DNA of 56,396 nt from Eutrophocola sp963925675 (GCA_963925675.1 CAWUSW010000066.1:1-56396), one strand, 5' to 3'. Shown: positions 1 to 8,430, counted from the first letter of the stretch. Translations and numbers: made by a program. The notes: generated by a model not told the origin, from the letters alone.

Positions 1-917
1 TCGGCATTGTCAAAAGGTTCTACACTTTTAACCAGCTTGGTGAGACTGATTTGTGTCTGGTGTTTTGTGGCAATCGGGAGAACGAGTTCTTCTATAGCAC
101 TTCTTATAGACGCGCTACTCATGCCTGGCAACAGGCGTATATCAAATTCCAGATCACAATGGCCGCAAATACGATTGGGATTGTCGCCGCCATGGATGAC
201 GCCGAGATTCATGGTGGGCACATCAATAGCAAAATGCGGGTTTTGATATTTTGCCTGCAGTTGCTGACGAAATAATAATAAAGCACTGATCACTTCATGC
301 ATGGCTTCCAGTGCGTTGTGGCCCAGTTTGGGATTTGAAGAATGGCCACTTTGCCCCTGCACATGAATGCCCTCCATCATGATGCCCTTGTGCATATTGA
401 TGGGGCGCAGGCTGGTCGGTTCCCCGATTACTGCGGCACGTGCCTTGGGCTTGCCTTGCGCTGCCAATGTGCGCGCACCTTCCATGGAGCTTTCCTCATC
501 GGCGGTGGCCAGAATGATCAAGGGTTGTTTCAGATCTGCGACCAGAAACTGTTGAACAGCTTCATGCACGATGGCAAAAAAACCTTTCATATCAGTGGCG
601 CCCAGACCATAGAGGCGGTTGTCTTTATTGGTCATGGTCAGGGGATTGCAGTCCCACAGGGATTCATCAAAGGGGACGGTGTCGGTATGACCGCTTAGTA
701 CCAGTCCGCCCGGGCCGCTGCCCAGAGTGGCAATCAGATTCGCCTTTTCATGGAAGCCATGCACAGGCACAAGCTCACATTGAAAGCCCAGACCTGCAAA
801 GGTTTCCGCCAGCAAATTAATAACGCCCATATTGCTCTGGTCGATATTCGGATTAACCGAGCTGACAGAATGCTGGTTAAGCAGCAGGGTAAATAATTCG
901 TGAAATTTATAATTCAT
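1..917 (-). CDS. argE: Acetylornithine deacetylase, C-terminus beyond the window
   Basis: M20-family zinc peptidase of arginine synthesis that removes the acetyl group from N2-acetylornithine to give ornithine. The gene runs leftward off the window, so about 305 N-terminal residues of a usual 380-390 are present. Visible motifs: HTDTVP at residues 77-82 (metal-binding His), GATDMKG near 107-112 (bridging Asp) and ADEESSMEGA near 139-148 (catalytic and metal Glu pair). The ATG at 917 gives the expected N-terminus MNYKFHELF. The same fold covers succinyl-diaminopimelate desuccinylase (DapE), but the overall pattern, including the TADEESSMEGA stretch, fits ArgE better. A tandem repeat separates it from phhB upstream on the same strand. 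No frameshift is seen in the part present. Confidence 0.9.
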   Translation of the reverse strand, partial: MNYKFHELFTLLLNQHSVSSVNPNIDQSNMGVINLLAETFAGLGFQCELVPVHGFHEKANLIATLGSGPGGLVLSGHTDTVPFDESLWDCNPLTMTNKDNRLYGLGATDMKGFFAIVHEAVQQFLVADLKQPLIILATADEESSMEGARTLAAQGKPKARAAVIGEPTSLRPINMHKGIMMEGIHVQGQSGHSSNPKLGHNALEAMHEVISALLLFRQQLQAKYQNPHFAIDVPTMNLGVIHGGDNPNRICGHCDLEFDIRLLPGMSSASIRSAIEELVLPIATKHQTQISLTKLVKSVEPFDNA

Positions 918-1041
918 TAATCACACTTTTCCTGTATTTGATGCTGCCTCTTTCCCTTTCTGACCTCAGGGCCAAATCATTAAAATAAAAAGGAAAGGTC
1001 AGAAAGTACTTGCGCGCCAATTTTCGCAAGCCATCATTCTT

Positions 1042-1090
1042 TTGTAACTTGTAACTTGTAACTTGTAACTTGTAACTTGTAACTTGTAAC
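1042..1090. repeat. Heptamer tandem repeat, 7 copies, abutting the phhB stop
   Basis: Seven perfect copies of TTGTAAC (GTTACAA on the coding strand) fill 1042-1090 and touch the TGA stop of phhB at 1091-1093. The same heptamer forms a 12-copy array at 30262-30345 next to the ubiD stop. There are no spacers, so it is not a CRISPR. Copy number is likely to vary between strains. Confidence 0.97.
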
Positions 1091-1444
1091 TCAAGGCGCA
1101 CTAACTAACACCGCGGCCCGATCACAACGTGCCGCCATAACAAAATCATTACGGTGCAAGCCGCCTAAAGTATGCGTCCACCAGAGCACGGTGACCTTGC
1201 CCCATTCGGTAATGATGACGGGGTGGTGATTTACCTGCTCGGCTATGCTGCCGATTTTTTTGGTAAGTGCGAGCAGCGTCAAATAGTCATTGAAACGATA
1301 TTCTCTTTTCAATTTATCGACCCCATCATCTTTTACAATGACCCAGTCAGGCAGGTTTGTCATCAGTTGCTCTGCTTCAACTGCGCTGGCAGCTGTCAGG
1401 TCTTTTCGGCCAGCAGTGACCTGTTCATCGGCTAAAAGCGCCAT
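1091..1444 (-). CDS. phhB: Pterin-4a-carbinolamine dehydratase
   Basis: Small cytoplasmic enzyme (117 aa) that dehydrates 4a-hydroxytetrahydrobiopterin, recycling the pterin cofactor of phenylalanine hydroxylase; in some proteobacteria it also affects phhA expression. The family signature is clear: EQVNHHPVI with His73-His74, then WWTHTLGGLHRND with His91, which are the active-site histidines. Length is normal for the family. No phhA lies in the window, so the partner must be elsewhere or the protein serves another pterin reaction. Its stop codon touches a heptamer tandem repeat. The thioesterase gene is 26 bp upstream on the same strand, so the two may be co-transcribed. Confidence 0.93.
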   Translation of the reverse strand: MALLADEQVTAGRKDLTAASAVEAEQLMTNLPDWVIVKDDGVDKLKREYRFNDYLTLLALTKKIGSIAEQVNHHPVIITEWGKVTVLWWTHTLGGLHRNDFVMAARCDRAAVLVSAP

Positions 1445-1470
1445 TTTTATAATCCTGTTTTATTTCAGTG

Positions 1471-1893
1471 TTATGGTTTTTTCAATACCGCGGTCGTTAG
1501 TCGCGCAACACAAACCAGCTTGTCATCGGTATTGGTAATTTGTATATCCCACACCATGGTTTTGCTACCGATATGCAGAGGCCGGGCAGTACCAGTAACA
1601 AACGGCGGCTTGCCGGGGCGCACGTGGTTGGCATTGATATCCAGGCCCACGACATAATAGCCTGGCTCACAACATAAAGCCGATGCCATACTGCCGAGGG
1701 TTTCAGCCAGCACTACCGAGGCGCCACCATGAATGATACCCATATGCTCCCGGGTGCGTTCATCTACTGGCAAAGTGCCTTTTAAAAAGTCATCACCTAT
1801 TTCGGTAATTTCCATGCCGAGATGCTCACACATGGTGCCTTTCATCAGGCTCCTGGTTTCTTCAACCAAGACGGTTTGTTTCCAGATTGCCAA
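1471..1893 (-). CDS. Hotdog-fold acyl-CoA thioesterase, MenI/YdiI type
   Basis: Hotdog thioesterase of 140 aa, colinear with E. coli YdiI/MenI, which hydrolyses aromatic acyl-CoA such as 1,4-dihydroxy-2-naphthoyl-CoA. Seen: MAIWKQTVLVEET start, GIIHGGASVVLAETLGS (HGG at 55-57 and catalytic-type Glu64), INANHVRPG and LTTAVL end. A TTG start at 1893 is preferred because CAGGAG lies 6 bp upstream and the N-terminus then matches YdiI; a longer reading from another TTG at 1926 has no good ribosome site. The real substrate is uncertain, since no menaquinone genes are near; a broad-range PaaI-like housekeeping thioesterase is equally possible. Confidence 0.85.
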   Translation of the reverse strand: MAIWKQTVLVEETRSLMKGTMCEHLGMEITEIGDDFLKGTLPVDERTREHMGIIHGGASVVLAETLGSMASALCCEPGYYVVGLDINANHVRPGKPPFVTGTARPLHIGSKTMVWDIQITNTDDKLVCVARLTTAVLKKP

Positions 1894-1946
1894 AAGTGAC
1901 TCCTGTTGTTGTATATGTTGTTGCAAAAAAAGTTACAAGATTAAAT

Positions 1947-2756
1947 TTAACTGCACGGTCCGGGTAAAAAGGCAGAGGTTTTTCCACTGACAAAATAGGC
2001 CAGCAGCCCCGCCCATTCTCTTGCGTGGGAATTTAGTTTGTCGAGATTATCTGCCAGGTTAAAACTTAAACGCATTTGCCTGCCAGGGAAGGTAGCATGA
2101 TCAACCGGATAGGGAATCACCGCCCAGTCCTGCTGGCAAAAGACGCCCATCGATCGCGGCATATGCGTGGCTGAGGTCACCAGAATCCAGTTCTCTTCGG
2201 GCCGGGGCTGTACCAGGGCTTTGCTGTTTACTGCATTTTCATAGGTGTTACGTGAATCCCGTTCCATCTCTAACCGGCTGCGCTCGATGCCCATACTTTC
2301 CAGAAAATACAATGCTACATCGGCTTCCTTGTATTCCTGGTCCAGCAGGCTGCCGGCACCACCGGTAAAAATAAGTTCAGCTTCGGGATAGCTTTTCGCC
2401 AGTATAATAAAAGCGATATAGCGATCCGCTGCGTCGCCAAATTCTGGTTGATTCCAGATATAGGATTTTAAGGGATCAATAGCGCCACCTAAAAGAATGA
2501 TGCCATCAATGTTATCGGGCAGCTGGGGATTGGCAGGGAAACGATTTTCCAGCGGGCTTGCTAACCAAAGCCCCAGCGGCAGGATAGCTATCAGGGTGAG
2601 TAAGGCCGCCACAGTCCCCAGAAGAATTTTTGCCAGATGGACTTTCTTGAAATACAGCAGCGCAATGCCCAGCATCAACAACAGATAAATCAGTGTCGCA
2701 GGAGAGAGCACAGCCCAGATTATTTTTGACGCATAAAAAAACAGGGTATTTAGCAT
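1947..2756 (-). CDS. DUF218 membrane protein, ElyC/YdcF-like
   Basis: 269 aa protein with two N-terminal transmembrane helices (about residues 8-35 and 42-68) followed by a periplasmic DUF218 domain: DGIILLGGAID near 84-94, ELIFTGGAGS near 127-136, the ERDSRNTYENA motif near 164-174 and WILVTSATHMPRS near 190-202. This is the ElyC (YcbC) arrangement; ElyC acts in envelope biogenesis linked to peptidoglycan and the lipid carrier. Function here is by family only. The gene stands alone: 53 bp separate it from the thioesterase downstream. Confidence 0.85.
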   Translation of the reverse strand: MLNTLFFYASKIIWAVLSPATLIYLLLMLGIALLYFKKVHLAKILLGTVAALLTLIAILPLGLWLASPLENRFPANPQLPDNIDGIILLGGAIDPLKSYIWNQPEFGDAADRYIAFIILAKSYPEAELIFTGGAGSLLDQEYKEADVALYFLESMGIERSRLEMERDSRNTYENAVNSKALVQPRPEENWILVTSATHMPRSMGVFCQQDWAVIPYPVDHATFPGRQMRLSFNLADNLDKLNSHAREWAGLLAYFVSGKTSAFLPGPCS

Positions 2757-2896
2757 TGAGTGTAACTCATCACCTGCGTATTCAGGCCGAAGCAGATTTA
2801 CCCTGAGCAGAATTCAGGAACTAATAATTCAGGAAGAGATTATCAGATAAGGAAGGGATTTTCTCAAACAATCTACAGATGAATTGAACGGCAGAG

Positions 2897-3277
2897 TCAG
2901 TTACTGACTATTATGGCTTTAACTTCATCGAGGCTTTTCCCCGTTTGCTCCACACATAAATCCAGAATATCCAGGCCATAAGTCGCGGTGAGTTTCTTCA
3001 GGTTTTCAATAGCCGCACCAAGATCCAGCAGACGTATAATATCAAGATCAGTCACTGCATGAATTTGATCAAGGCTGAGACCATATTCCCGGCAATAGGA
3101 ATCCGGGAAAGCGCGAAATCTTTTTTGATTTTCTTTGATGATCAGGGACGCACATAACTTGTTCAGAGCAATGACTTCAGATTCAGTTGCCGCCAAGGCA
3201 GTCTGTAATTCCGAAGAATGTGCTGAGAGCATGTCCCGAGCATGTGAAAAAGAGATGATTTTACTCATGGCGACCAT
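2897..3277 (-). CDS. Conserved-type hypothetical protein, probably FNR-controlled
   Basis: 126 aa, soluble, predicted mostly helical, with no recognised domain. An in-frame ATG at 3268 (MSKIISFSHARD) is an alternative start; neither has a clear ribosome site. Two Cys occur (PDSYCREYG and LDLCVEQTG), too few for a classical iron-sulfur site. What makes it a likely real gene is context: it lies directly downstream of the Anr/Fnr gene on the same strand with a near-perfect FNR box centred about 52 bp before the start, and its composition is protein-like throughout. Function unknown. Confidence 0.65.
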   Translation of the reverse strand: MVAMSKIISFSHARDMLSAHSSELQTALAATESEVIALNKLCASLIIKENQKRFRAFPDSYCREYGLSLDQIHAVTDLDIIRLLDLGAAIENLKKLTATYGLDILDLCVEQTGKSLDEVKAIIVSN

Positions 3278-3322
3278 GGTGATCTAAACGAGAGGTGCCG
3301 ACAATCCAATTACTTCGGTTGC

Positions 3323-3336
3323 TTGATTTAGGTCAA
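3323..3336 (-). promoter_or_regulatory. FNR/ANR box
   Basis: On the minus strand the site reads TTGAC-CTAA-ATCAA, one base from the consensus TTGAT-N4-ATCAA. Its centre at 3329.5 lies about 52 bp before the ATG at 3277, a distance that suits a class II activated promoter (box near -41.5) with a short leader. The gene for the probable binding protein ends 91 bp away. This predicts oxygen-limited activation of the 126 aa gene. Confidence 0.7.
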
Positions 3337-3381
3337 CAGGAAAAACAGCCGAACAGGAAAATTTTTAGAAAAGGGCTGTTT

Positions 3382-3432
3382 TTATGCAGGAACTACTCTT
3401 ATGTAGGAACTGCTCTTATGCAGGAACTACTT
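3382..3432. repeat. 17-bp tandem repeat across the fnr stop
   Basis: Three consecutive 17-bp units based on TTATGCAGGAACTACTC at 3382-3398, 3399-3415 and 3416-3432, the middle one differing at two bases. The TAG stop of the fnr-like gene (3427-3429) lies inside the last unit, so the array looks like an expansion outward from the end of the coding region. Confidence 0.93.
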
Positions 3433-4188
3433 AGAGGCATGGCAGACAGCTTGAAGTTTTTCATGATCATTAATATGAATCTCTCTGCCATCCACGTTAA
3501 TGATGCCTTCTTTTTGCAGACGAGAGAAAGTGCGGCTTACTGTTTCAATGGTCAGACCGAGGAAGTTGCCAATATCCATTCTGGACATGGGCAGTCGTAA
3601 TGACGTGGCACTCAGGTTGCGGCGACTAAAGCGGTTTGACAGGCTGACCAGTAAAGTAGCCACCCGGCCTTCTGCATTTTTCTTGCTGAGCGTCATCATC
3701 ATCTGGTGATCAGATTCAATCTGCTGGCTCATTAACTGAAAAAAGTGGCGTTGCAGCACAGGGATCTGCAGGGATAGTTCTTCTATTCGCTCAAAAGGGA
3801 TTTCACACAACGTAGAGGTTTCCATCGAGACTACATTGCAACCGTGAGTGTTGTTTCCAATGCCATCAAATCCGAGGATTTCACCAGGAAGGTAAAAACC
3901 TGTGACCTGTTCCACGCCATCATCATCCAGCAAATAGGTTTTTATAGACCCCGAGCGCACTGCAAACACAGAGGTGAATCCATCTCCTGTTCTGTAGATA
4001 TGCTCACCGGCTTGAATGGGTCTACTGCGTTTAATGATGTGATCGACCCTGTCAATATCCTTGAGATCCATAGCAATCGGCAGGCACAGGCCTTTCAGAT
4101 TGCAATCTGAGCAGGAGGATTGGATAAAGCCGTGGGTACAGGCAATATTATAGGGGTCAGTTGTCGTGCTTGTTCTCTTGAATTTCAG
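3427..4188 (-). CDS. fnr: Anr/Fnr-type oxygen-sensing regulator
   Basis: CRP/FNR-family activator of anaerobic genes that senses oxygen with a [4Fe-4S] cluster. Order: N-terminal Cys cluster, cyclic-nucleotide-like beta barrel, dimer helix, and a helix-turn-helix with IGNFLGLTIETVSRTFSRLQ. The first ATG (4071) would start after the cluster, but the same frame continues upstream and encodes CSDCNLKGLC, the C-x2-C-x5-C ligand motif (Cys25, 28, 34 if counted from a CTG at 4188). The fourth ligand is Cys128 in LCEIPFE. From CTG the protein is 253 aa, close to E. coli FNR (250). No in-frame ATG, GTG or TTG exists between the cysteines and the upstream stop, so the start is non-canonical or the sequence has an error; 4188 is my best guess. 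Its stop is inside a 17-bp repeat. Confidence 0.88.
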   Translation of the reverse strand: MKFKRTSTTTDPYNIACTHGFIQSSCSDCNLKGLCLPIAMDLKDIDRVDHIIKRSRPIQAGEHIYRTGDGFTSVFAVRSGSIKTYLLDDDGVEQVTGFYLPGEILGFDGIGNNTHGCNVVSMETSTLCEIPFERIEELSLQIPVLQRHFFQLMSQQIESDHQMMMTLSKKNAEGRVATLLVSLSNRFSRRNLSATSLRLPMSRMDIGNFLGLTIETVSRTFSRLQKEGIINVDGREIHINDHEKLQAVCHASK

Positions 4189-4360
4189 CCCATATTGTAC
4201 TTTAAAGGTAGAGATTTGAGGAATTTTCTTAACAGTTTGTTATAAAACAATATTTCCCCGGCTGAAAAGTACAGCCTGACCCCGATTACGACACATTGTA
4301 CTGCGTTGTTTCACTATGGACCGGTCCCGGGATAGCATTATTACTGGCTTATTCGGCCAA

Positions 4361-5551
4361 TTATTGTGCATGCAGTGGAATCCTGTCATTGGTCTGGTCG
4401 TCTGCAGGCAGAAATTCGGCGAGCACATTATTGAGGAATTTATAGCCCCGATCTGTTGTCGCGAGAGCGTCTTTACCAAGCAGGCCGCTTTCGCGAAGCC
4501 TTGTTAGCTCACTGCTAATGCTATTTATCGACAGGCCGGTGCGCTGTTCAAATGACATTTCATCACTGCCACTGACCAGTCTCAGGGCATTCATCATGAA
4601 TTCCAGGGGTAAGTCTGCAACAGATACTTCAGTGAGTCCGGCCATTATCTGTTGCCTATTGGCGAGGTATTTTGCCGGTTGCCTGGTTTTGCGCGTACGC
4701 ATAATGCGTTGTTCGCCAGGCAGGGTCACCTTGCCATGAGCGCCAGCACCAATGCCCAGATAATCACCGAAACGCCAGTAATTAAGGTTATGTGTTGATG
4801 CTTTATCGGCTTTGCAAAAAGCAGAAATTTCATATCTGGAAAGATTGTGTGCGGCTAACAATTCAATGCCCCTGTCCTGCATTTCACTTACCAGATCATC
4901 CTCAGGTAATTGCGGGGGCTGGCTATAAAACACAGTATTAGGCTCTATAGTGAGCTGGTACCAGCTTAAATGTGGCGGCTCACATTGTAGGGCAATGTCC
5001 AGATCAGCCAGGGCATCTTTAATAGATTGGTCAGGCAAGCCAAACATAAGATCCAGATTAAAATTCTCGAAGCCTGCAGCTCTCACATTTTTGGCTGCAG
5101 TTTTGGCCTCAGCATCATCATGAACACGGCCCAGTGCCTTTAAGGCAGCTTTGTCGAAACTCTGAATGCCAATAGATAAACGATTTATCCCCGCTGAGCG
5201 AAATCCTTTGAACTTATTGATTTCAAAGGTACCGGGATTGGCTTCCATAGTAATTTCTATAGCTTTGGAAAAGGGAATCAGTTTTTCAATGTCTGATAAC
5301 AAGCGGGAAATGCTCGCTGGAGAAAAAAGACTGGGAGTTCCGCCACCAATAAATATCGACACAAGCTCTCGTCCCTGAACATAAGGTAAATCACTTTTAA
5401 GGTCGGCCAGCAGATTATCGATATAGGGCTTTTCTGGTAGCTCACCCTCATAAGCATGTGAGTTGAAATCACAATAGGGGCATTTTTTCAGGCACCAGGG
5501 GATATGAATATACAGTGATAGTGGCGGCAGTATTAGCCGGGTCTTGCTCAT
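4361..5551 (-). CDS. hemW: Radical-SAM heme chaperone HemW
   Basis: 396 aa. Radical SAM protein of the HemN/HemW family with YIHIPWCLKKCPYCDF, giving C-x3-C-x2-C at Cys20, 24 and 27, then the IFIGGGTPSLF SAM-binding stretch and a C-terminal HemN domain. HemW binds heme and transfers it to respiratory enzymes; it lacks the extra N-terminal Cys region of true oxygen-independent coproporphyrinogen oxidase (HemN), and the length and position after rdgB are those of HemW (yggW). ATGA overlap of 4 bp with rdgB shows translational coupling. Last gene of the metX-to-hemW run. Confidence 0.93.
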   Translation of the reverse strand: MSKTRLILPPLSLYIHIPWCLKKCPYCDFNSHAYEGELPEKPYIDNLLADLKSDLPYVQGRELVSIFIGGGTPSLFSPASISRLLSDIEKLIPFSKAIEITMEANPGTFEINKFKGFRSAGINRLSIGIQSFDKAALKALGRVHDDAEAKTAAKNVRAAGFENFNLDLMFGLPDQSIKDALADLDIALQCEPPHLSWYQLTIEPNTVFYSQPPQLPEDDLVSEMQDRGIELLAAHNLSRYEISAFCKADKASTHNLNYWRFGDYLGIGAGAHGKVTLPGEQRIMRTRKTRQPAKYLANRQQIMAGLTEVSVADLPLEFMMNALRLVSGSDEMSFEQRTGLSINSISSELTRLRESGLLGKDALATTDRGYKFLNNVLAEFLPADDQTNDRIPLHAQ

Positions 5552-6159
5552 GCCGGGAAATTGGTCAGTAGTTTTTGTAATGCCTGTGCGCGATGGCTAA
5601 GGCTGTTTTTTACAGCAGGTTCCAGTTCTGCAGAAGCGCAGTTATATTCAGGCACAAAAAACAGTGAGTCATAACCAAAGCCATTGCTGCCTTGTTCATT
5701 AAAAAGAATTCGTCCTTCCCAGCTGCCCTGGCAAATCAGTGGCATTGGATCTTCCGGGAAGCGCACTAATGCAATACAGCACTGGAAACGCGCACCACGA
5801 TTTTCTTCAGCTATTGGCGCCATGTTTTTAAGCAGTAGCGTATTGTTGGCGGCATCATTGCTTTCCCGATCCTTGTTCAGCCCGGCATAGCGTGCCGAGA
5901 AAATACCAGGTTCACCATGCAAGGCATCGACTTCCAGTCCAGAGTCATCGGCCAATGCTGCAAGACCAGAAAGCTTGCTGGCATGCCTGGCCTTGATGAT
6001 GGCATTTTCGACAAAGCTCAGTCCGTCTTCCACAGCATCCGGGATATCAAATTCCGACTGGGGAATCAGCTTTACATTTTTGCTGGCAAGAATGTCCTGT
6101 AACTCTTTGAGTTTTGCGGAATTGCTGCTGGCAAGTACGATTTTATCCAAAACTGTCAT
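5548..6159 (-). CDS. rdgB: XTP/dITP pyrophosphatase
   Basis: 203 aa Ham1/RdgB enzyme that hydrolyses ITP, dITP and XTP to the monophosphates, keeping deaminated purines out of nucleic acids. Seen: the ASSNSAKLKEL N-terminal nucleotide motif (SxNxxKxxE form), FVENAIIKARHAS, ADDSGLEVDAL with its catalytic Asp pair, GIFSARYAG and the SHRAQAL end. Standard length. Sits between the DUF4426 gene and hemW, overlapping hemW by 4 bp, as in Pseudomonas. Confidence 0.95.
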   Translation of the reverse strand: MTVLDKIVLASSNSAKLKELQDILASKNVKLIPQSEFDIPDAVEDGLSFVENAIIKARHASKLSGLAALADDSGLEVDALHGEPGIFSARYAGLNKDRESNDAANNTLLLKNMAPIAEENRGARFQCCIALVRFPEDPMPLICQGSWEGRILFNEQGSNGFGYDSLFFVPEYNCASAELEPAVKNSLSHRAQALQKLLTNFPA

Positions 6160-6176
6160 GGTGAGAGGCTTGATAT

Positions 6177-6617
6177 CTAGTTGTTATACATTCGGGTTTC
6201 CCAGGAAATTTCATGGGAGATGTCAGAACCTTCAGGGCTTACCTCAAGGCGAAAGCGAACAATTTCTGCATTTGAATAATCAAATTCGCCAATATAATAA
6301 ATAGCCTGACCTTCCTGGATTTCCCGGAAATCTATTTCCCCGGTTTGCCCTAATAAATTGCGTTTGCCTCCACTTACCTGGGCTGAGACCGCAGCGCTGG
6401 AGCCGTCATCTGAATTTTTCAACACACTAATGTTCAGAAAGGCGCGCCGGTCGCTGCGCACGATGCCATATTGACGGGCAATATCCGCGTCGAGAAAAGT
6501 ACTGTTTACCGCCTGATAATAAACGCTGTAGTCGCCAAAGTTTTCCGAGGCTGCCATCGCGCCGAAACTGAAAAGATTCAGGCTGCCAAGTATCAGGATG
6601 AATAAGAAATTTTTCAT
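6177..6617 (-). CDS. DUF4426 exported protein
   Basis: 146 aa with a Sec signal peptide (MKNFLFILILGSLNLFSFGAMA, cut after about residue 22 before SENFGDYSVYYQAV). The mature domain is the DUF4426 beta-sandwich: FGDYSVYYQAVNSTFL near the start and IVRSDRRAFLNISV. Function unknown; the family is found almost always between metW and rdgB in gammaproteobacteria, as here (17 bp from metW and from rdgB), which suggests a link to the operon, not proof of a shared task. Confidence 0.88.
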   Translation of the reverse strand: MKNFLFILILGSLNLFSFGAMAASENFGDYSVYYQAVNSTFLDADIARQYGIVRSDRRAFLNISVLKNSDDGSSAAVSAQVSGGKRNLLGQTGEIDFREIQEGQAIYYIGEFDYSNAEIVRFRLEVSPEGSDISHEISWETRMYNN

Positions 6618-6634
6618 TGGGTTTTTAATATGGC

Positions 6635-7225
6635 TTAGCGAGTAAAGTGATAAATAGCATTTATCCCGAACAGGTTGGGATTCAGATTCATTAGCAAACT
6701 GCTGCGGTGATCAAAGTCGATAACGGTTTTATGCAAAACTTTAATCTTGCGATCTTTACACAAAGTATCAAAATCCTTGATCGTACAATGATGGATATTC
6801 GGTGTGTCATACCATTCATAGGGCAGAGCGCTGGACTGGGGCATATTGCCCCCGGTAAGTAATTTCAGGCGGTGACGCCAGTAGGCAAAATTCGGGAAGG
6901 TAATGATGCAGTACTTTCCGATACGCAGCATTTCTTCTACCAGATGATCAGGGCGCTCCACGGTTTGTAAGGTCTGTGCCAGCAACACTGTATCGAAACT
7001 ATTGGATTCGAAATTAGACAGATCCTTGTTCATATCCTGTTGAACAACATTCACTCCGGCCTGCAGACAAAGATCGATGTTTGCGGTATCAATTTCCAGG
7101 CCGCAGTCCCTGATATTTTTTTCTTTTTTCAAATGTGCAAGGAAGGAGCCGTCACCGCAACCAAGGTCAAGCACTCTGGTGTCTGCATCTATCCATTGTT
7201 GAATAATTTTCAGATCAGCGCGCAT
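6635..7225 (-). CDS. metW: Methionine biosynthesis protein MetW
   Basis: SAM-binding methyltransferase fold, 196 aa from the ATG at 7225 (MRADLKIIQQW), chosen because a GAGGG site lies 8 bp upstream and the N-terminus then matches Pseudomonas MetW; in-frame ATG codons at 7231 and 7264 are less likely. Motif I VLDLGCGDGSFLAHL, then YCIITFPNFAYWRHR and TPNIHHCTIKDF. MetW works with MetX, probably in assembly or activity of the homoserine acyltransferase. It overlaps the 3' end of metX by 11 bp, a translational coupling typical for this pair. Confidence 0.93.
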   Translation of the reverse strand: MRADLKIIQQWIDADTRVLDLGCGDGSFLAHLKKEKNIRDCGLEIDTANIDLCLQAGVNVVQQDMNKDLSNFESNSFDTVLLAQTLQTVERPDHLVEEMLRIGKYCIITFPNFAYWRHRLKLLTGGNMPQSSALPYEWYDTPNIHHCTIKDFDTLCKDRKIKVLHKTVIDFDHRSSLLMNLNPNLFGINAIYHFTR

Positions 7226-8420
7226 CGGCATCGCCCTCGTATCCGCTAATCTCTGCTGATACACAGCTCAAGTAGGATTTAAGTGCCTGGATATAACGCG
7301 GGATTGGCAATAAAAAGGCGTCATGTCCCTGGTCAGCTTCTATTTCCAAATAGCTTACTGGCTGTTTTGCTTTCAGCAGTGTGTTGACGATTTCCCGCGA
7401 TCTTTCCGGCGGAAAACGCCAATCGCTGGTAAAGGAAATTACCAGAAATTTGCACTGACTATTGGCAAAGGCCTTGCTGAGATCAAAATCGTAATCCACC
7501 GCTGGATCAAAATAATCCAGCGTCTTGGTAATCAACAGATAAGAGTTGGCATCAAAGCTGTGAGAAAAAATTTCGCCTTTGTATTTCAGGTAGCTTTCTA
7601 CCTGAAAATCTACGTCATAACTGAAATTCAGTTTGCCTGAGCGCAGGTCACGGCCAAAACTTCCCTCAATTGCATCCTTGCCGAATTTATCGCGCATGGC
7701 ACTGTCGGACAAGTAGGTGACATGTCCCACCATCCGCGCCAGCATAAGCCCACGTTTTGGATAGGTGTTGAAATCGTAATAGCGGCCGGCGTGAAAATCA
7801 GGATCACTGGTGATGGACTGGCGCGCAATCTCATTAAAGGCAATATTTTGTGCGGACAGTTTAGGCGCGGCGGCAATGATAATGGCATGAGCAAGTCGGT
7901 CCGGATATGAAATAGCCCAACGCATAACCTGCATGCCGCCAAGGCTGCCACCAATAACTGCTGCCCATTTTTGTATCCCCAGTCGGTCAGCGAGTCTGGC
8001 CTGGCTTGTTACCCAGTCACGCACGGTAATAATGGGGAAGTCGGGACCAAATGCCTTACCGGTTTCAGGGTCTATAGATGAGGGGCCGGTGCTGCCTGCA
8101 CAGCCACCGAGGTTATTCAGGCAGACAATAAAGAATTGATTGGTATCGAAAGCTTTCCCGGGACCGATGCAGCAGTCCCACCAACCGGGCTTTTCCTTGT
8201 CATCATCGGGTTTATGAAAACCCGCAGCATGATGATCACCGCTCAGGGCGTGACAAATCAGGATAGCGTTGGATTTATCAGCATTCAGGGTGCCATAGGT
8301 TTCCACCATCAGATCATACTGATCTATATCGCGGCCACTGCGTAAGGCCAGAGGCTCATCGAAATGGATGAGCTCCCCGGACACGAGTCCGACGGAATCT
8401 GCTGGAATAGATTTGGCCAT
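7215..8420 (-). CDS. metX: Homoserine O-acyltransferase MetX, probably succinyl-specific
   Basis: 401 aa alpha/beta-hydrolase that acylates homoserine in the first committed step of methionine synthesis. Catalytic Ser159 is in IGGSLGGMQVM; the Asp is in SFTSDWRFPPERS and the His in DQGHDAFLL. Acyl-CoA pocket region: LNNLGGCAGSTGPSS. In Pseudomonas-type gammaproteobacteria with a metW neighbour this enzyme has been shown to use succinyl-CoA, so I infer MetXS; acetyl-CoA use cannot be excluded from sequence reading alone. ATG start has imperfect 9-bp repeats upstream and the gene is coupled to metW. Confidence 0.93.
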   Translation of the reverse strand: MAKSIPADSVGLVSGELIHFDEPLALRSGRDIDQYDLMVETYGTLNADKSNAILICHALSGDHHAAGFHKPDDDKEKPGWWDCCIGPGKAFDTNQFFIVCLNNLGGCAGSTGPSSIDPETGKAFGPDFPIITVRDWVTSQARLADRLGIQKWAAVIGGSLGGMQVMRWAISYPDRLAHAIIIAAAPKLSAQNIAFNEIARQSITSDPDFHAGRYYDFNTYPKRGLMLARMVGHVTYLSDSAMRDKFGKDAIEGSFGRDLRSGKLNFSYDVDFQVESYLKYKGEIFSHSFDANSYLLITKTLDYFDPAVDYDFDLSKAFANSQCKFLVISFTSDWRFPPERSREIVNTLLKAKQPVSYLEIEADQGHDAFLLPIPRYIQALKSYLSCVSAEISGYEGDADAR

Positions 8421-8430
8421 GTTTAAAAAA

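Noticed and set aside
342..698. Plus-strand open frame over argE
   Set aside because: It is the opposite strand of argE, which carries all peptidase motifs.
907..1101. 64-codon minus-strand frame with repeated Val-Thr-Ser-Tyr-Lys-Leu-Gln
   Set aside because: Translation of the heptamer repeat; no ribosome site and no independent sequence.
4361..5551. Oxygen-independent coproporphyrinogen oxidase HemN
   Set aside because: Length, motifs and position after rdgB are those of the heme chaperone HemW.
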